From Sphingomonas sp. 67-36 (lineage in GTDB: Bacteria > Pseudomonadota > Alphaproteobacteria > Sphingomonadales > Sphingomonadaceae): 64,000 nt of DNA. The stretch lies in assembly GCA_001897375.1 (NCBI GenBank), contig MKSU01000010.1, forward strand, positions 62,001 through 126,000, read 5' to 3'. Positions 37,350-46,226 of the stretch are shown here, one piece after another (the first letter of the stretch is position 1; each line of letters starts with the position of its first letter). The notes beneath the pieces were generated by a model. The model searched no databases and had not been told where the DNA came from. It saw only the letters and a program-made list of their open reading frames with translations. The translations under genes and the position numbers were made by a program.

Positions 37350-39632
37350 ATGGTTCGACATCAGCTTCTGGCCGGCGCCGCCGCCTTCGTCGCCCTGACG
37401 CTGCCGGCATTGCCCGCGACGGCGCAAGCGCACGACGATGCCGCGCAGGAAGATATCGTCGTTTACGGCAAGGGCGAGACGCGGCAGGTGCAGACGCTCA
37501 CCGCTGCCGATATCGCCGCCAGCGCGCCGGGCACCAGTGCGCTCAAGGTGCTGGAGAAGCTGCCGAGCGTGTCCTTCCAGTCGGCGAACGCGCTGGGCAC
37601 CAACGAATGGTCGACGCGCATCTCGGTGCGCAGCTTCGCGCAGAATCAACTCGGCTTCACGCTGGACGACGTGCCGCTGGGCGACATGAGCTATGCCAAT
37701 TTCAACGGCCTGCACATCAGCCGCGCGATCGCGTCGGAGAACATCGCCCGGTCCACGCTGGCGCAGGGCTCGGGCGCGCTCGATACGGCGTCCAGCTCCA
37801 ATCTCGGCGGCACGCTGCAATTCTTCAGCAAGACGCCGGACGACAAGATGGGTGGCGATCTGGAGGCGAGCTACGGCAGCTCGAACGCCTATCGCCTGTT
37901 CGGCCGGCTGGAGAGTGGCGATATCGGCGGCGGGGTGAAAGGCTATGTCAGCGGTTCGTGGCTCGATGCGCCGAAATGGAAGGGCGAGGGCAAGCAGCAG
38001 GCGTGGTCGATCAACAGCAAGCTGCTGATCCCGCTCGGCGCGCAGGGCAGCATCACCGCCTTCGCCAATTATTCGGATTTCAAGGACGACGACTACATGG
38101 ACACGTCCCTGGCCCTGATAAAAAAATACGGCTGGGACTGGGATTACATCCGCAACGACTATCCCACCGCGCTGGCGATCGCCAAGAACCTTCAGTCCGA
38201 TCTGGTATATTACAGCAAATATTGCGCGAACTACCCCGGATATTCGCAGACGATCTGCGCCGACGATACCTATTACAACGGCTATGGCCTGCGTAAGGAT
38301 TTCCTCGCCGGCGCGAATATCGATTACAAGTTCAGCGACGCGGTATCGATCCGCCTGACCCCTTATTATCACCACAACAAGGGCATCGGCACATGGTGGA
38401 CCCCTTATGTCGGCACACCGGGCGGCGCGGCGCTCTCGATCCGCTCGACCGCTTACGATATCGATCGCGGCGGGCTGACCGGCGCGCTGACCTTCAAGGT
38501 GGCGAACCATACGATCGAGGCCGGCGGCTGGTACGAGCACAACAGCTATGTGCTGACGCGCGAATATTTCCCGCTCGCGGCAGGCAACGTGTCGAGCATC
38601 GACAATCGCGAATGGCCGCAGAACCCGTTCTACATCGATTATAAATACGACGATACGATCGATACCTATCAATATTTCGTGCAGGATACCTGGCAGGTCA
38701 CGCCGGACTTCAAGATCAGCGCCGGCTTCAAGGGGCTGAACGTCAAGATCGACAACAGGCTCGATCCGGCGAGCCAGGGCTCGCTCGCGGCGCGCGACAC
38801 GACCGGCAAGCTCCAGTCGAAGGATATGTTCATCCCGCAGGCCGGCGCGAACTACAGCTTCTCGGACGCGATCGAGGGCTTCGTCAGCTACGCCGAGAAC
38901 ATGCGCGCCTTCACGATCGAGCCGTTCCAGACCAGCAAGGCCGGTTTTCAGGCGATCCAGCATGCGATCAAGCCAGAAACCTCCTGGACGCTGGAAGGCG
39001 GCCTGCGCTTCCACCTGCCTGACTTCGAGGGGTCGATCGCCGGCTATCACGTCAAGTTCAGCAACCGCCTGCTGTCGATCCAGAATTGCGCGGCGGTGGT
39101 TGGCTGCCCGAGCGTGCTGTCGAACGTCGGCTCGGTCACCACCAACGGCGTCGAACTGGCGGGAACCTATCGCTTCACCCCCGTCCTCTCGCTCTACGGC
39201 TCCTATGCCTACACCGACGCGACCTATGACGACGACGTGACCAGCAACAACGTCACCTATGCGACCACGGGCAAGGCAGTGGTCAACACGCCGAAGCATC
39301 TCGCCAACGGGAGTCTCTCGTATGACGATGGCGCGATCATCGCCCGGATCGGCGGCAACTATCAGAGCCGGCGCTATTATACCTACACCAACGACGCCAG
39401 CGCGCCGGGCCGGGTGCTGGTCGACGTGACGCTGGGCTATCGCTTCCATGATACCGGTGGCCTGCTCGACGGGCTGGAGATCCAGGGCAACGTCACCAAC
39501 CTGTTCGACAAGAAATATGTCGGCACGCTAGGGCAGAACGGCTTCGCTTTCACCGATCCGAACCGCACGCTCCAGTCGATGCTGGTCGGCGCGCCGCGAC
39601 AAGCGTTCATCTCGCTGCGGAAGAGGTTCTGA
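37350..39632 (+). CDS. TonB-dependent outer-membrane receptor of the carnitine region
   Basis: 760 aa from ATG 37350, preceded by AAAGGGGGG. Signal peptide to about residue 27 (ALPATAQA), a plug (IVVYGKGETRQVQTLTAADI, LGFTLDDVPLGD) and a barrel ending AFISLRKRF. The plug lacks the usual LRGPQGTLFG and has STLAQGSGALDTASSSNLGG instead, typical of a divergent sphingomonad receptor subgroup. Its place after the carnitine genes and shared CATAAG motif suggest uptake of a betaine, carnitine or their esters; this is inference. Confidence 0.9.
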   Translation: MVRHQLLAGAAAFVALTLPALPATAQAHDDAAQEDIVVYGKGETRQVQTLTAADIAASAPGTSALKVLEKLPSVSFQSANALGTNEWSTRISVRSFAQNQLGFTLDDVPLGDMSYANFNGLHISRAIASENIARSTLAQGSGALDTASSSNLGGTLQFFSKTPDDKMGGDLEASYGSSNAYRLFGRLESGDIGGGVKGYVSGSWLDAPKWKGEGKQQAWSINSKLLIPLGAQGSITAFANYSDFKDDDYMDTSLALIKKYGWDWDYIRNDYPTALAIAKNLQSDLVYYSKYCANYPGYSQTICADDTYYNGYGLRKDFLAGANIDYKFSDAVSIRLTPYYHHNKGIGTWWTPYVGTPGGAALSIRSTAYDIDRGGLTGALTFKVANHTIEAGGWYEHNSYVLTREYFPLAAGNVSSIDNREWPQNPFYIDYKYDDTIDTYQYFVQDTWQVTPDFKISAGFKGLNVKIDNRLDPASQGSLAARDTTGKLQSKDMFIPQAGANYSFSDAIEGFVSYAENMRAFTIEPFQTSKAGFQAIQHAIKPETSWTLEGGLRFHLPDFEGSIAGYHVKFSNRLLSIQNCAAVVGCPSVLSNVGSVTTNGVELAGTYRFTPVLSLYGSYAYTDATYDDDVTSNNVTYATTGKAVVNTPKHLANGSLSYDDGAIIARIGGNYQSRRYYTYTNDASAPGRVLVDVTLGYRFHDTGGLLDGLEIQGNVTNLFDKKYVGTLGQNGFAFTDPNRTLQSMLVGAPRQAFISLRKRF

Positions 39633-40074
39633 ACACCGTAGGTCGGGGCCGATGTGTTCGTCGTAACCCTGCCACGTCGTGGAGCATGTGCGCGCATAAC
39701 GTGCGTTGGCGTTCAACGGCCGGATTTTACCCAGATAGTGCGTTTCTGAGCCGAGGAGGACCGCCGACGGGACGGGCGTCGGTGCATCGCTCTTGATGCC
39801 TTGCTATAGCCACATGACTGGCGGTTATTCGGGCGGGCAGGGGGCATGAGCGGGTTACCGCTCGGCTATCTCACCAGTTCCGGCGAGCGCGCCGCCGCGA
39901 GGCCCAGGAAATAACTGCGCATGGCGTGCGGACTCCGATTGCCTCGATGGTTTGCAACCGCTGCGGCGTTCATTCCGTTCCGGCGTCGCCAGCGGAAATA
40001 AATCTATGTTTCAAAATAAATCCTTTGGGAGAAAACCGGCGTCCCATGCATTGTGTTTCGCACGAGGCGTTTCA
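39633..40074. other. Gap of 442 bp with a possible cytochrome oxidase subunit II leader fragment
   Basis: Mostly featureless, but at 39846-39914 a 22-codon frame with a strong purine-rich RBS (GGGCAGGGGGC) reads MSGLPLGYLTSSGERAAA before a TAA. This resembles the N-terminus of CoxB-like subunit II proteins, whose membrane helices are missing here. The region 39960-40074 before the small membrane protein is AT-richer and may hold its promoter. Confidence 0.3.
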
Positions 40075-40206
40075 ATGAATCAGCATCGCGATCCCGGAAG
40101 ACGCAGGATAGGCAAGGGGCTTGCCTCGATTTTCGTTATCATCGCCGGGCTGGCGCTGGTGATTTTCGTGGGGTTCAACGTATATTATCTGGTGCGCGCG
40201 AAGTGA
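40075..40206 (+). CDS. Small single-helix membrane protein
   Basis: 43 aa from ATG 40075 with CGAGG upstream. A basic N-terminus (RDPGRRRIGKG) and one transmembrane helix (SIFVIIAGLALVIFVGFNVY) predict an N-in orientation. No family recognised. It precedes a cytochrome c frame by 51 bp and may be a respiratory accessory peptide or the detached membrane anchor of that cytochrome. Confidence 0.5.
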   Translation: MNQHRDPGRRRIGKGLASIFVIIAGLALVIFVGFNVYYLVRAK

Positions 40207-40257
40207 CCGCGCGGAATTGCAAAAAATCCTATTCCGGGTCCGCCCGCCGTTGAATCC

Positions 40258-40638
40258 ATGTCGAAAGCGCGAGTTCGGCCGCGGGCGCCGAGGCTTTACG
40301 AGCAGCGCTGCATTGCCTGTCACGGCGGTCCAGGCATCGCGCGGGCGCAATGGGCGAGCGCCATGCTCCCCACGCCGCCCTATCTGGTCGGTGCTTCAGC
40401 GCGATGGTCTCATGTCGAGCTTTACACGCTGGTCCATGACGGCGTTAAAATGACCGGTATGCCGGCATGGGGCGAAGTCTCCTCGCCGGAGGAGATCGCA
40501 AAGATCGTCGCGCTGGTCGAAGCGATACCGAAAATGACGCCGGATCAATTCGAGGCGCTTCGACGGGAAGCCGCACGCGGCGAAACTGCATTCGAACGGA
40601 GACGTACTGCTGCTCAAGGCGAATCCCGCGCGCGCTAG
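40258..40638 (+). CDS. Cytochrome c class I domain lacking a signal peptide, possibly truncated
   Basis: 126 aa. Heme-attachment CIACH in RLYEQRCIACHGGPG, distal Met in MTGMPAWGE, and a normal C-terminal helix (LVEAIPKMTPDQFEAL). Relatives of this group normally carry an N-terminal transmembrane anchor and a spacer of about 70 residues; here the heme motif begins only 18 residues after the start and no export signal is present. Without export heme cannot be attached, so the gene is probably 5'-truncated. It overlaps the convergent DUF72 gene by four bases. Confidence 0.6.
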   Translation: MSKARVRPRAPRLYEQRCIACHGGPGIARAQWASAMLPTPPYLVGASARWSHVELYTLVHDGVKMTGMPAWGEVSSPEEIAKIVALVEAIPKMTPDQFEALRREAARGETAFERRRTAAQGESRAR

Positions 40639-41384
40639 CGACGTTGGTGTTCATTTTGATCTGATGGCCCGCTATGCAGGAGTTCCATTAGCGACAGCGC
40701 GTTGCCTGTGGCGGCGAACGCTGCGGTGTTGTCGAATATGCACCATGGTGTGATTCCGCGGTCGGTTTCCGCGCGAAGGCGCTCTGCGCAAAGTGCGATC
40801 GCCTGTGCGCTGTACATCGAGTGATACATTACCGGCGATCCATGCAGGCGCCAGTATGTCAGGCCGCGCCATCCCCCGGGAGCGGCGGCTGCCGCTACCG
40901 GCGCCGGATCGGCACCGGCCCGCGCAATTTGAAGCCGATCGAGAGCCGCATCGGCTTCATCGGTGAACCATGTCGCATTGCGCGGCTCGCAGGCGATTTC
41001 CGCATCGATCGCCTCCCGCAACTTGGTGAAGAATCGGTTGGCGACGCTGGCGTCATAGCGGAGACTTGGCGGCAATTGCACCAGTAATACCGCCAGCTTG
41101 CTCCCCAGCTCTGTCACTTCGCCGGCGAACCGGGTGATCAGCGGATCGACGTCGATGAGTTTCGCGTGATGGGTGATTGTTCTCGGAACCTTCACCGAGA
41201 AGCGGAACGATTCGGGTGTGCTTGCCGCCCATTTCTGCCAGGTCGAGGGCCGATGCGCCCGATAGAAGGAGGAGTTCACTTCCACCGCGTCGAATATCCG
41301 GGAATAGCGTTCCAGCGACGTGCCTTCTGCCGGAAAAGCTGCCGCGTCGCGGCTCGCAATGCTCCAGCTTGCTGTCCCTATCAT
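40635..41384 (-). CDS. DUF72 family protein
   Basis: 249 aa from ATG 41384, an alternative start being 41429. Family motifs: IGTASWSI at the N-terminus, FDAVEVNSSFYRAHRPSTWQ, FRFSVKVPRTITH, and the C-terminal TYWRLHGSP. DUF72 proteins adopt a TIM-barrel fold of unknown activity. It follows the DUF1989 gene on the same strand and may share its transcript. Confidence 0.85.
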   Translation of the reverse strand: MIGTASWSIASRDAAAFPAEGTSLERYSRIFDAVEVNSSFYRAHRPSTWQKWAASTPESFRFSVKVPRTITHHAKLIDVDPLITRFAGEVTELGSKLAVLLVQLPPSLRYDASVANRFFTKLREAIDAEIACEPRNATWFTDEADAALDRLQIARAGADPAPVAAAAAPGGWRGLTYWRLHGSPVMYHSMYSAQAIALCAERLRAETDRGITPWCIFDNTAAFAATGNALSLMELLHSGPSDQNEHQRR

Positions 41385-41448
41385 CGCATCTCTCGGGCGA
41401 CGACCTTCGCTTTTCCCCCGCGGATGCATCCCGATCGCACCAGTCTGT

Positions 41449-42051
41449 TTATTGGAGCGGTGCATCGATGCGGTAATGAATCGGCTTGAAGGAGCCGCCA
41501 TTGGAATCGGGCGCCGAGCAGGCGGTCAGCCCGATGATCAGGTCCATCTCCGCGCGGAAGGAGATATGATCGCCTGCCTTGCTGATCGGCGGCAACACCT
41601 TGAGTCGGCCGGAATTTGCGTCGACGGGCACATTCATGAAGCAATTGAACGCGATCGGGATGTGGTCCGGGCCAATGCCATAAGGCTGCAATGCTTCCGC
41701 CAGGTTGCCGAAGCATCCGCGATGCGGCGGCAGGTCGGGGTAGAAATGCAGGAAGGTGTCGACCGAGCAAGGCGTAAGCAGGAAATCGTGGCATCCCACG
41801 CTGTCGTCGACGATCGTCAGCATGACGCGCGAGCGGTTTGAGTAGAGTTTGTGCCCCACGGTGAGCCTGATCGTTTCGGCATAGTCGAGCGTGCGTCCCG
41901 AAGAGATAACCTCATCCGTATCTTCGGCATTATAGGCGAGCAGATCGGCGACCTGCTCGCCGCGTGGATCGATCACGGTCAGCGTGGCGCCTTGGGGGAG
42001 GCGGAAAGCGGTGCCGCTGCGCTCGGGGATGACCTGCACCTCGGGGGTCAT
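41449..42051 (-). CDS. DUF1989 (urea carboxylase-associated) family protein
   Basis: 200 aa. Features of the family: FRLPQGATLTVIDPRGEQVA, SRVMLTIVDDSVGCHDFLLTPC, CFGNLAEAL and FNCFMNVPVD, with conserved cysteines and histidine likely binding a metal. Characterised relatives include the CgdAB carboxyguanidine deiminase in guanidine breakdown and proteins next to urea carboxylases. Its ATG overlaps the stop of the upstream heme-hydroxylase-like gene (ATGA), implying work on a common nitrogenous substrate. Confidence 0.87.
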   Translation of the reverse strand: MTPEVQVIPERSGTAFRLPQGATLTVIDPRGEQVADLLAYNAEDTDEVISSGRTLDYAETIRLTVGHKLYSNRSRVMLTIVDDSVGCHDFLLTPCSVDTFLHFYPDLPPHRGCFGNLAEALQPYGIGPDHIPIAFNCFMNVPVDANSGRLKVLPPISKAGDHISFRAEMDLIIGLTACSAPDSNGGSFKPIHYRIDAPLQ

Positions 42052-42734
42052 TCGATCTTCCCGCGATATTCGAACGGCGCTTGCCAGTCTTGATCCACTA
42101 TCCGGCCCGAATATTGCCGCGCTTCGCTTGCCTCTCCGTGGCGGGCGAGCATCGGGTTGATGGAGCCGGCGAGCCGCTCGTCGCGGACGAGTATCTTCTT
42201 ACGCAACCCTTCATATTTGTCGGCGTCGCGCAGGCGCTCGAATTGGTCGTGCAGGTTGAACACCAGTGCGGGGTGTTCGAAACGGCGCGCCGGGCGACTG
42301 GCGTTCGGGTTCAGCCCGACGATAAAGAATGCCTCCCCGCCAAAGCTTAGCGAGAAATGCGGGTTCACGGGATCTGCGCTTACGCGTGCGTCATATTCCT
42401 GACCGCGCCATACGTCCTTGTCGCTGAGCGATTGCACGCGCGCCCACAACGCTGCCTCGAACTCCCGCTCGGTCAGGTCCGTGGGGCCGTCGAAGACCAC
42501 GGCATAACTTTGGAAGATAACGGGATCGGCGCGATAGTCCTGGGCGAACCGCAGCAACCCTTCATGAATCCTCAGGTCATCCCACGCGCTGTCGATACGG
42601 TCGCAGGCCAGAACGGTAAGGCGACCATGCGCGAGCGCAGATTTCGCTCCCACGCACGGGAACGATGCTGCCGCGACTTGCGCGAAAAGTTTTCGCTCAA
42701 GCTTTACCTGAGCTTCGTGGGTCCAATGAAACAT
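42048..42734 (-). CDS. YqcI/YcgG family heme-dependent N-hydroxylase-like protein
   Basis: 228 aa. Matches the YqcI/YcgG family: FPCVGAKSALAHGRL near the N-terminus, RVSADPVNPHFSLSFGGEAF, and the C-terminal NPMLARHGEASEARQYSGR. Studied members are GntA (hydroxylates a guanidino nitrogen in guanitoxin synthesis) and DcsA (L-arginine hydroxylation in D-cycloserine synthesis), both heme enzymes. Here it is coupled only to a DUF1989 gene, so a catabolic or detoxifying use of an N-hydroxylated guanidine or amine is as likely as biosynthesis. Confidence 0.82.
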   Translation of the reverse strand: MFHWTHEAQVKLERKLFAQVAAASFPCVGAKSALAHGRLTVLACDRIDSAWDDLRIHEGLLRFAQDYRADPVIFQSYAVVFDGPTDLTEREFEAALWARVQSLSDKDVWRGQEYDARVSADPVNPHFSLSFGGEAFFIVGLNPNASRPARRFEHPALVFNLHDQFERLRDADKYEGLRKKILVRDERLAGSINPMLARHGEASEARQYSGRIVDQDWQAPFEYRGKIE

Positions 42735-42798
42735 GGATCGTTTTCACCCGGAGATTGGCAGGAATTGCGCACGACCGGACGAACGATCCGGATCGTCG

Positions 42799-42945
42799 AT
42801 GGTTTCAAACACGCCGGCAGGCGTCGATCCGTTTGCGGTCGATAATCCTAAGGCTCGACTCTTTGATCGCGATCTTCGGGTTCGCGTTCCAGTTCAAGAT
42901 ATCCCGCGGCGGAATCGTCGGACTTGGAAGATGTGGATAACTGTA
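42799..42945 (+). pseudogene. Possible N-terminal fragment of an NCS1-type transporter
   Basis: In the 465-bp gap before the surface lipoprotein gene, a frame from ATG 42799 reads GVDPFAVDNPKARLFDRDLR and then a PRRNRRTWKMW segment, like the cytoplasmic N-terminus of NCS1 permeases just before the first helix. No membrane segment follows. It is divergent from the N-hydroxylase/DUF1989 operon, where a transporter would be expected. The rest of the gap shows no clear feature. Confidence 0.35.
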
Positions 42946-43199
42946 GAATCACCGAAAATTCGAAAGCGGTCCATCGGTAGTCGGTCCACCCCTTCGGTTC
43001 GGATCACGGTGAATCCGTGATCGCTTAACGCCAAGATTTTGCCGAGAGATTTTGCTGGTCCAGCCACTTGTCAAGTCATTGAAGATGGGGGAGGAGACGA
43101 GTCAGCATGTCGTCGGGTCATGGCTCGATAGGAGCGAGTTGCGTTGCATCGGGGAAGTGCAGTGTAGCTCGGTCGATTGCTTGGCAAAGGGGGAAGATA

Positions 43200-44912
43200 A
43201 TGCGGAAATTCACGACGCTCCTGAGTGCGACGGCTTTCTTGTCGCTTGCGGGATGCGGAGGAGGGGGCGGCACCTCCAGCGCCGGGAGCACGCCGGTCAA
43301 TCCGCCCGCAGCAACAAACAGCACGCTCACCAATCTCCAATACAGTCAATCCTTCGTCAATGACGCGACGACCGCCGCTGTCGCGCTGGACCTCACGACG
43401 AAGACCGGAATCTCAGGCGATACCGCTGTAAGCACATTGACCATCAGCTATGATGCAAAAAACCAGAGTTATACGGTGGCCGTGGATAGCCGCAGCCAGA
43501 CATTCGGGCAGGCCGACATCAAGAGCAATGACCCGGGCCAAACGCTTTACCAGAAGTCCGATGGCACCAATCGCGATTATCTGACGTTGGTGAAAATCCC
43601 CTATACCGGCACGCAGGCGACGCAATATGTCGGTTTGGGATATTGGCAGCGAAACGTTCTAGCCGATACTCGGCAGGATACCAATTACACGGCTTTTACT
43701 TATGGCTTGCCGACTGCGGCGGCGGCTGTCCCGCGAACCGGCATCGGTGTATTCGGTATCGATGCCTTTGGTTTTGCGTCGAAACCGGGGTCCGAGCCAA
43801 TCTCGTTTCAAGGGCATGGGCAATTTAGCGTCGATTTCGGCGCCGCGATTTTTACGGCTCAGGCTTACACGACCGAAACGGGCCTGGTGTCCGGAAGCTC
43901 CACGAGCGGGGGCGGGATCGACCTCCTCGCCGGCGGGCACCTGTCCTCTAACGGCACCTTCTCCGGCAGTGCCTTATATGAAAGTATGCTCGGCAGCGCT
44001 GGGGGTAGCCTGAGCGGGAGGTTCTACGGGCCATCGGCGGAGGAACTGGGCGCGAGCTTCAATGGGCAGGGAGCTGATGGTTTGACCGCGGTGGGGTCAT
44101 TCACAGGGCAGCGTGACAGCAGTGCCAAACCGGTAAACCTGACCCTTACCAACATGACACAGCAACAGCTTTTCTATACCCAATATGGCGGTAACTTGGT
44201 CGGCCAGTTGAACTGGCAGAATGCCGAAACCTTTACCGCATCGCCGCCTACCTCCGACCTTTATGGCGGGCAGTTCACTATCAACGACAAAGTGGCGAGC
44301 ACTAATCCGAACTTTATCACCTATCGTAAGACGTTCACCGGTACGATCGGTAGTGAGGATGTGGTGCTGGAGCTTTTTAAGCCCGGCGCCGGCAACAGTG
44401 AACTTGCACTGACCTACGCCAGCTTTGGTCACTGGTCGTCCAGTGGATCATATGGCAACAACCAGCCCAATGATCAATTTTTTACCTATGGACTGGATAC
44501 CCCCGCGCGCCTGCTCACCGGAAAAACGGGTTCAGGTCATTACGAAGGCGTCGCCTACGGAAACGCGATAAACGGGACCGGCGGACGCTATGACGTTCAC
44601 GGCTCGTCACGGTTTGACGTGAACTTCACAAGCCAGAGTTATACAGGCGGGATGACTATTTCCGGCACCGCCAGAGGTGACGGTAGCGCTATCGATTTCG
44701 GCAGTTTCGACTTCGCTGGCAAGATCGGTGGCTACAGTGCCGGAACCGTCGCGGATATATTGCGCAACGGGCAGGCGATTGGTCAACTCACCACTCGGTT
44801 TTACGGACCCGACGGAGATGAGATCGCCGGTCCGTTTTACGTTTTGACCCCTGCCGGTGGGCCGGCGGGCAATATCGGGATATCCGGCGTCGTGGCTGCC
44901 AAACGACAGTGA
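43200..44912 (+). CDS. TbpB-like surface lipoprotein (Slam substrate)
   Basis: 570 aa from ATG 43200 (GGGGGAAG upstream). Lipoprotein signal ending LSLAGC, then a poly-Gly linker as in surface lipoproteins. Two beta-barrel lobes end in the family signature, FYGPSAEELGASF (about residue 280) and FYGPDGDEIAGPF (about residue 545), as in transferrin-binding protein B and HpuA-like proteins. It is probably flipped to the cell surface by the Slam protein encoded next, whose start overlaps its stop. Ligand unknown; no partner TonB receptor is adjacent. Confidence 0.85.
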   Translation: MRKFTTLLSATAFLSLAGCGGGGGTSSAGSTPVNPPAATNSTLTNLQYSQSFVNDATTAAVALDLTTKTGISGDTAVSTLTISYDAKNQSYTVAVDSRSQTFGQADIKSNDPGQTLYQKSDGTNRDYLTLVKIPYTGTQATQYVGLGYWQRNVLADTRQDTNYTAFTYGLPTAAAAVPRTGIGVFGIDAFGFASKPGSEPISFQGHGQFSVDFGAAIFTAQAYTTETGLVSGSSTSGGGIDLLAGGHLSSNGTFSGSALYESMLGSAGGSLSGRFYGPSAEELGASFNGQGADGLTAVGSFTGQRDSSAKPVNLTLTNMTQQQLFYTQYGGNLVGQLNWQNAETFTASPPTSDLYGGQFTINDKVASTNPNFITYRKTFTGTIGSEDVVLELFKPGAGNSELALTYASFGHWSSSGSYGNNQPNDQFFTYGLDTPARLLTGKTGSGHYEGVAYGNAINGTGGRYDVHGSSRFDVNFTSQSYTGGMTISGTARGDGSAIDFGSFDFAGKIGGYSAGTVADILRNGQAIGQLTTRFYGPDGDEIAGPFYVLTPAGGPAGNIGISGVVAAKRQ

Positions 44913-46213
44913 TTGCCGCGATCGCGCTGGCGTTGACCGCCCCTGCACAGGAGCAGACCACGGCGGCGACACGGATGGAAAATCTGTCGGTGGTCGAGAT
45001 GTTTTCGCTCGCGGATCGTGCGCGTGCCGCAAACCGGATCGATGATGCGATCGGCTTCTATGACGCGCTGATGCATGATCCTAACCCTGATATCCGGGCG
45101 GAGGCGCGCTTTCGCAAGGGCATGATGCTCGCAAACGCACGGCGTTATCGGGAGGCAGCCGTCGCTTTTCGCAGCGTGCTCGATGAGAAGCCCGATGCCG
45201 CCCGCGCGCGGCTGGAGTTGGCGCGTATGCTCGCAGCGATCGGCGATGAAAGGGCTGCTCGACGCGAACTGAGACAAGTTCAGGCTAGTGGTCTGCCGTC
45301 GGATGTCGCTGCGACGGTTGGTCAATTCGACCAGATCCTGCGATCACGCAAGCGGGTGGGTGGATCATTCGAAGTCGCGCTGGCACCCGATTCGAACATT
45401 AACCGCGCAACGCAAGCGCGCTTGCTGGATACGATTATCGCGCCGGTCACCTTGTCCGATGACGCACGCGCTAAATCCGAGATGGGACTGCATGCCGCCG
45501 GCCAGATTTACGCCCGTGTCCCGCTTTCGGACTCGATCGCGTTGGTTCCGCGCGCTGCGGGATTGGCGAACCTGTACCGCCAGTCCGAATTCGACGATAT
45601 CTCAGCGTCCGCTCTCGTCGGTGTGGAATGGCGGCGCCAGCAGGACCGCTTCAGCCCATCGTTGGGACGGACGTGGCGATGGTATGGCAACAAACTTTAC
45701 GCGCGAACCGATGCTGCGGCGCTCGACTGGCTGCATGTTGTTGGAAAGCGTGCGCAACTTATCATCACCGCCAGCGTCAGCCGCGCTGATTATCTGCAAA
45801 ACGATCTCCAAGACGGGACGATCGCGGATCTGGGCATTTCGATCGAGCGAGCGGTGTCATCACGGGTGGGGGGCAGCATCAGTCTTTCCGTGACGCGGCA
45901 GTCGGCCCGAGATTCCGGTTATGCGACATGGGCGGGAGGGGTTACTGGCTTGGGTTGGCGCGAGATCGGTAAAACGACTCTGTTTCTTTCGGGCGGGTTA
46001 CGTCGAACGGAAGGAGACGCAGCGTTGTTTCTGTTTGGCGATCGGCGGCGGGAATGGCTTGTCACCGGGCGTGCGGGTGCAACCTTCCGCAACCTAAAGG
46101 TCGGAACCTTCGCGCCGTATGTGCGCGTAACCTACGAGCGGAACGCATCAAGTTTACAACTCTACGATTATTCACGATTGGCAACTGAGGCCGGGTTGAC
46201 GCGTGCTTTCTAA
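44909..46213 (+). CDS. Slam (surface lipoprotein assembly modulator) outer-membrane translocon
   Basis: 434 aa from a GTG overlapping the previous stop (GTGA). A short signal peptide (ALTAPAQ), an N-terminal periplasmic TPR region (residues about 25-140; AGRAR-like helices such as RFRKGMMLANARRYREAAVA), then a C-terminal DUF560 barrel opening with GGSFEVALAPDSNINRAT and ending in an aromatic residue (AF). Slam proteins move TbpB-type lipoproteins across the outer membrane. Pairing with the TbpB-like gene strongly supports the call. Confidence 0.85.
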   Translation: MIAAIALALTAPAQEQTTAATRMENLSVVEMFSLADRARAANRIDDAIGFYDALMHDPNPDIRAEARFRKGMMLANARRYREAAVAFRSVLDEKPDAARARLELARMLAAIGDERAARRELRQVQASGLPSDVAATVGQFDQILRSRKRVGGSFEVALAPDSNINRATQARLLDTIIAPVTLSDDARAKSEMGLHAAGQIYARVPLSDSIALVPRAAGLANLYRQSEFDDISASALVGVEWRRQQDRFSPSLGRTWRWYGNKLYARTDAAALDWLHVVGKRAQLIITASVSRADYLQNDLQDGTIADLGISIERAVSSRVGGSISLSVTRQSARDSGYATWAGGVTGLGWREIGKTTLFLSGGLRRTEGDAALFLFGDRRREWLVTGRAGATFRNLKVGTFAPYVRVTYERNASSLQLYDYSRLATEAGLTRAF

Positions 46214-46226
46214 ATTCACAACACGC

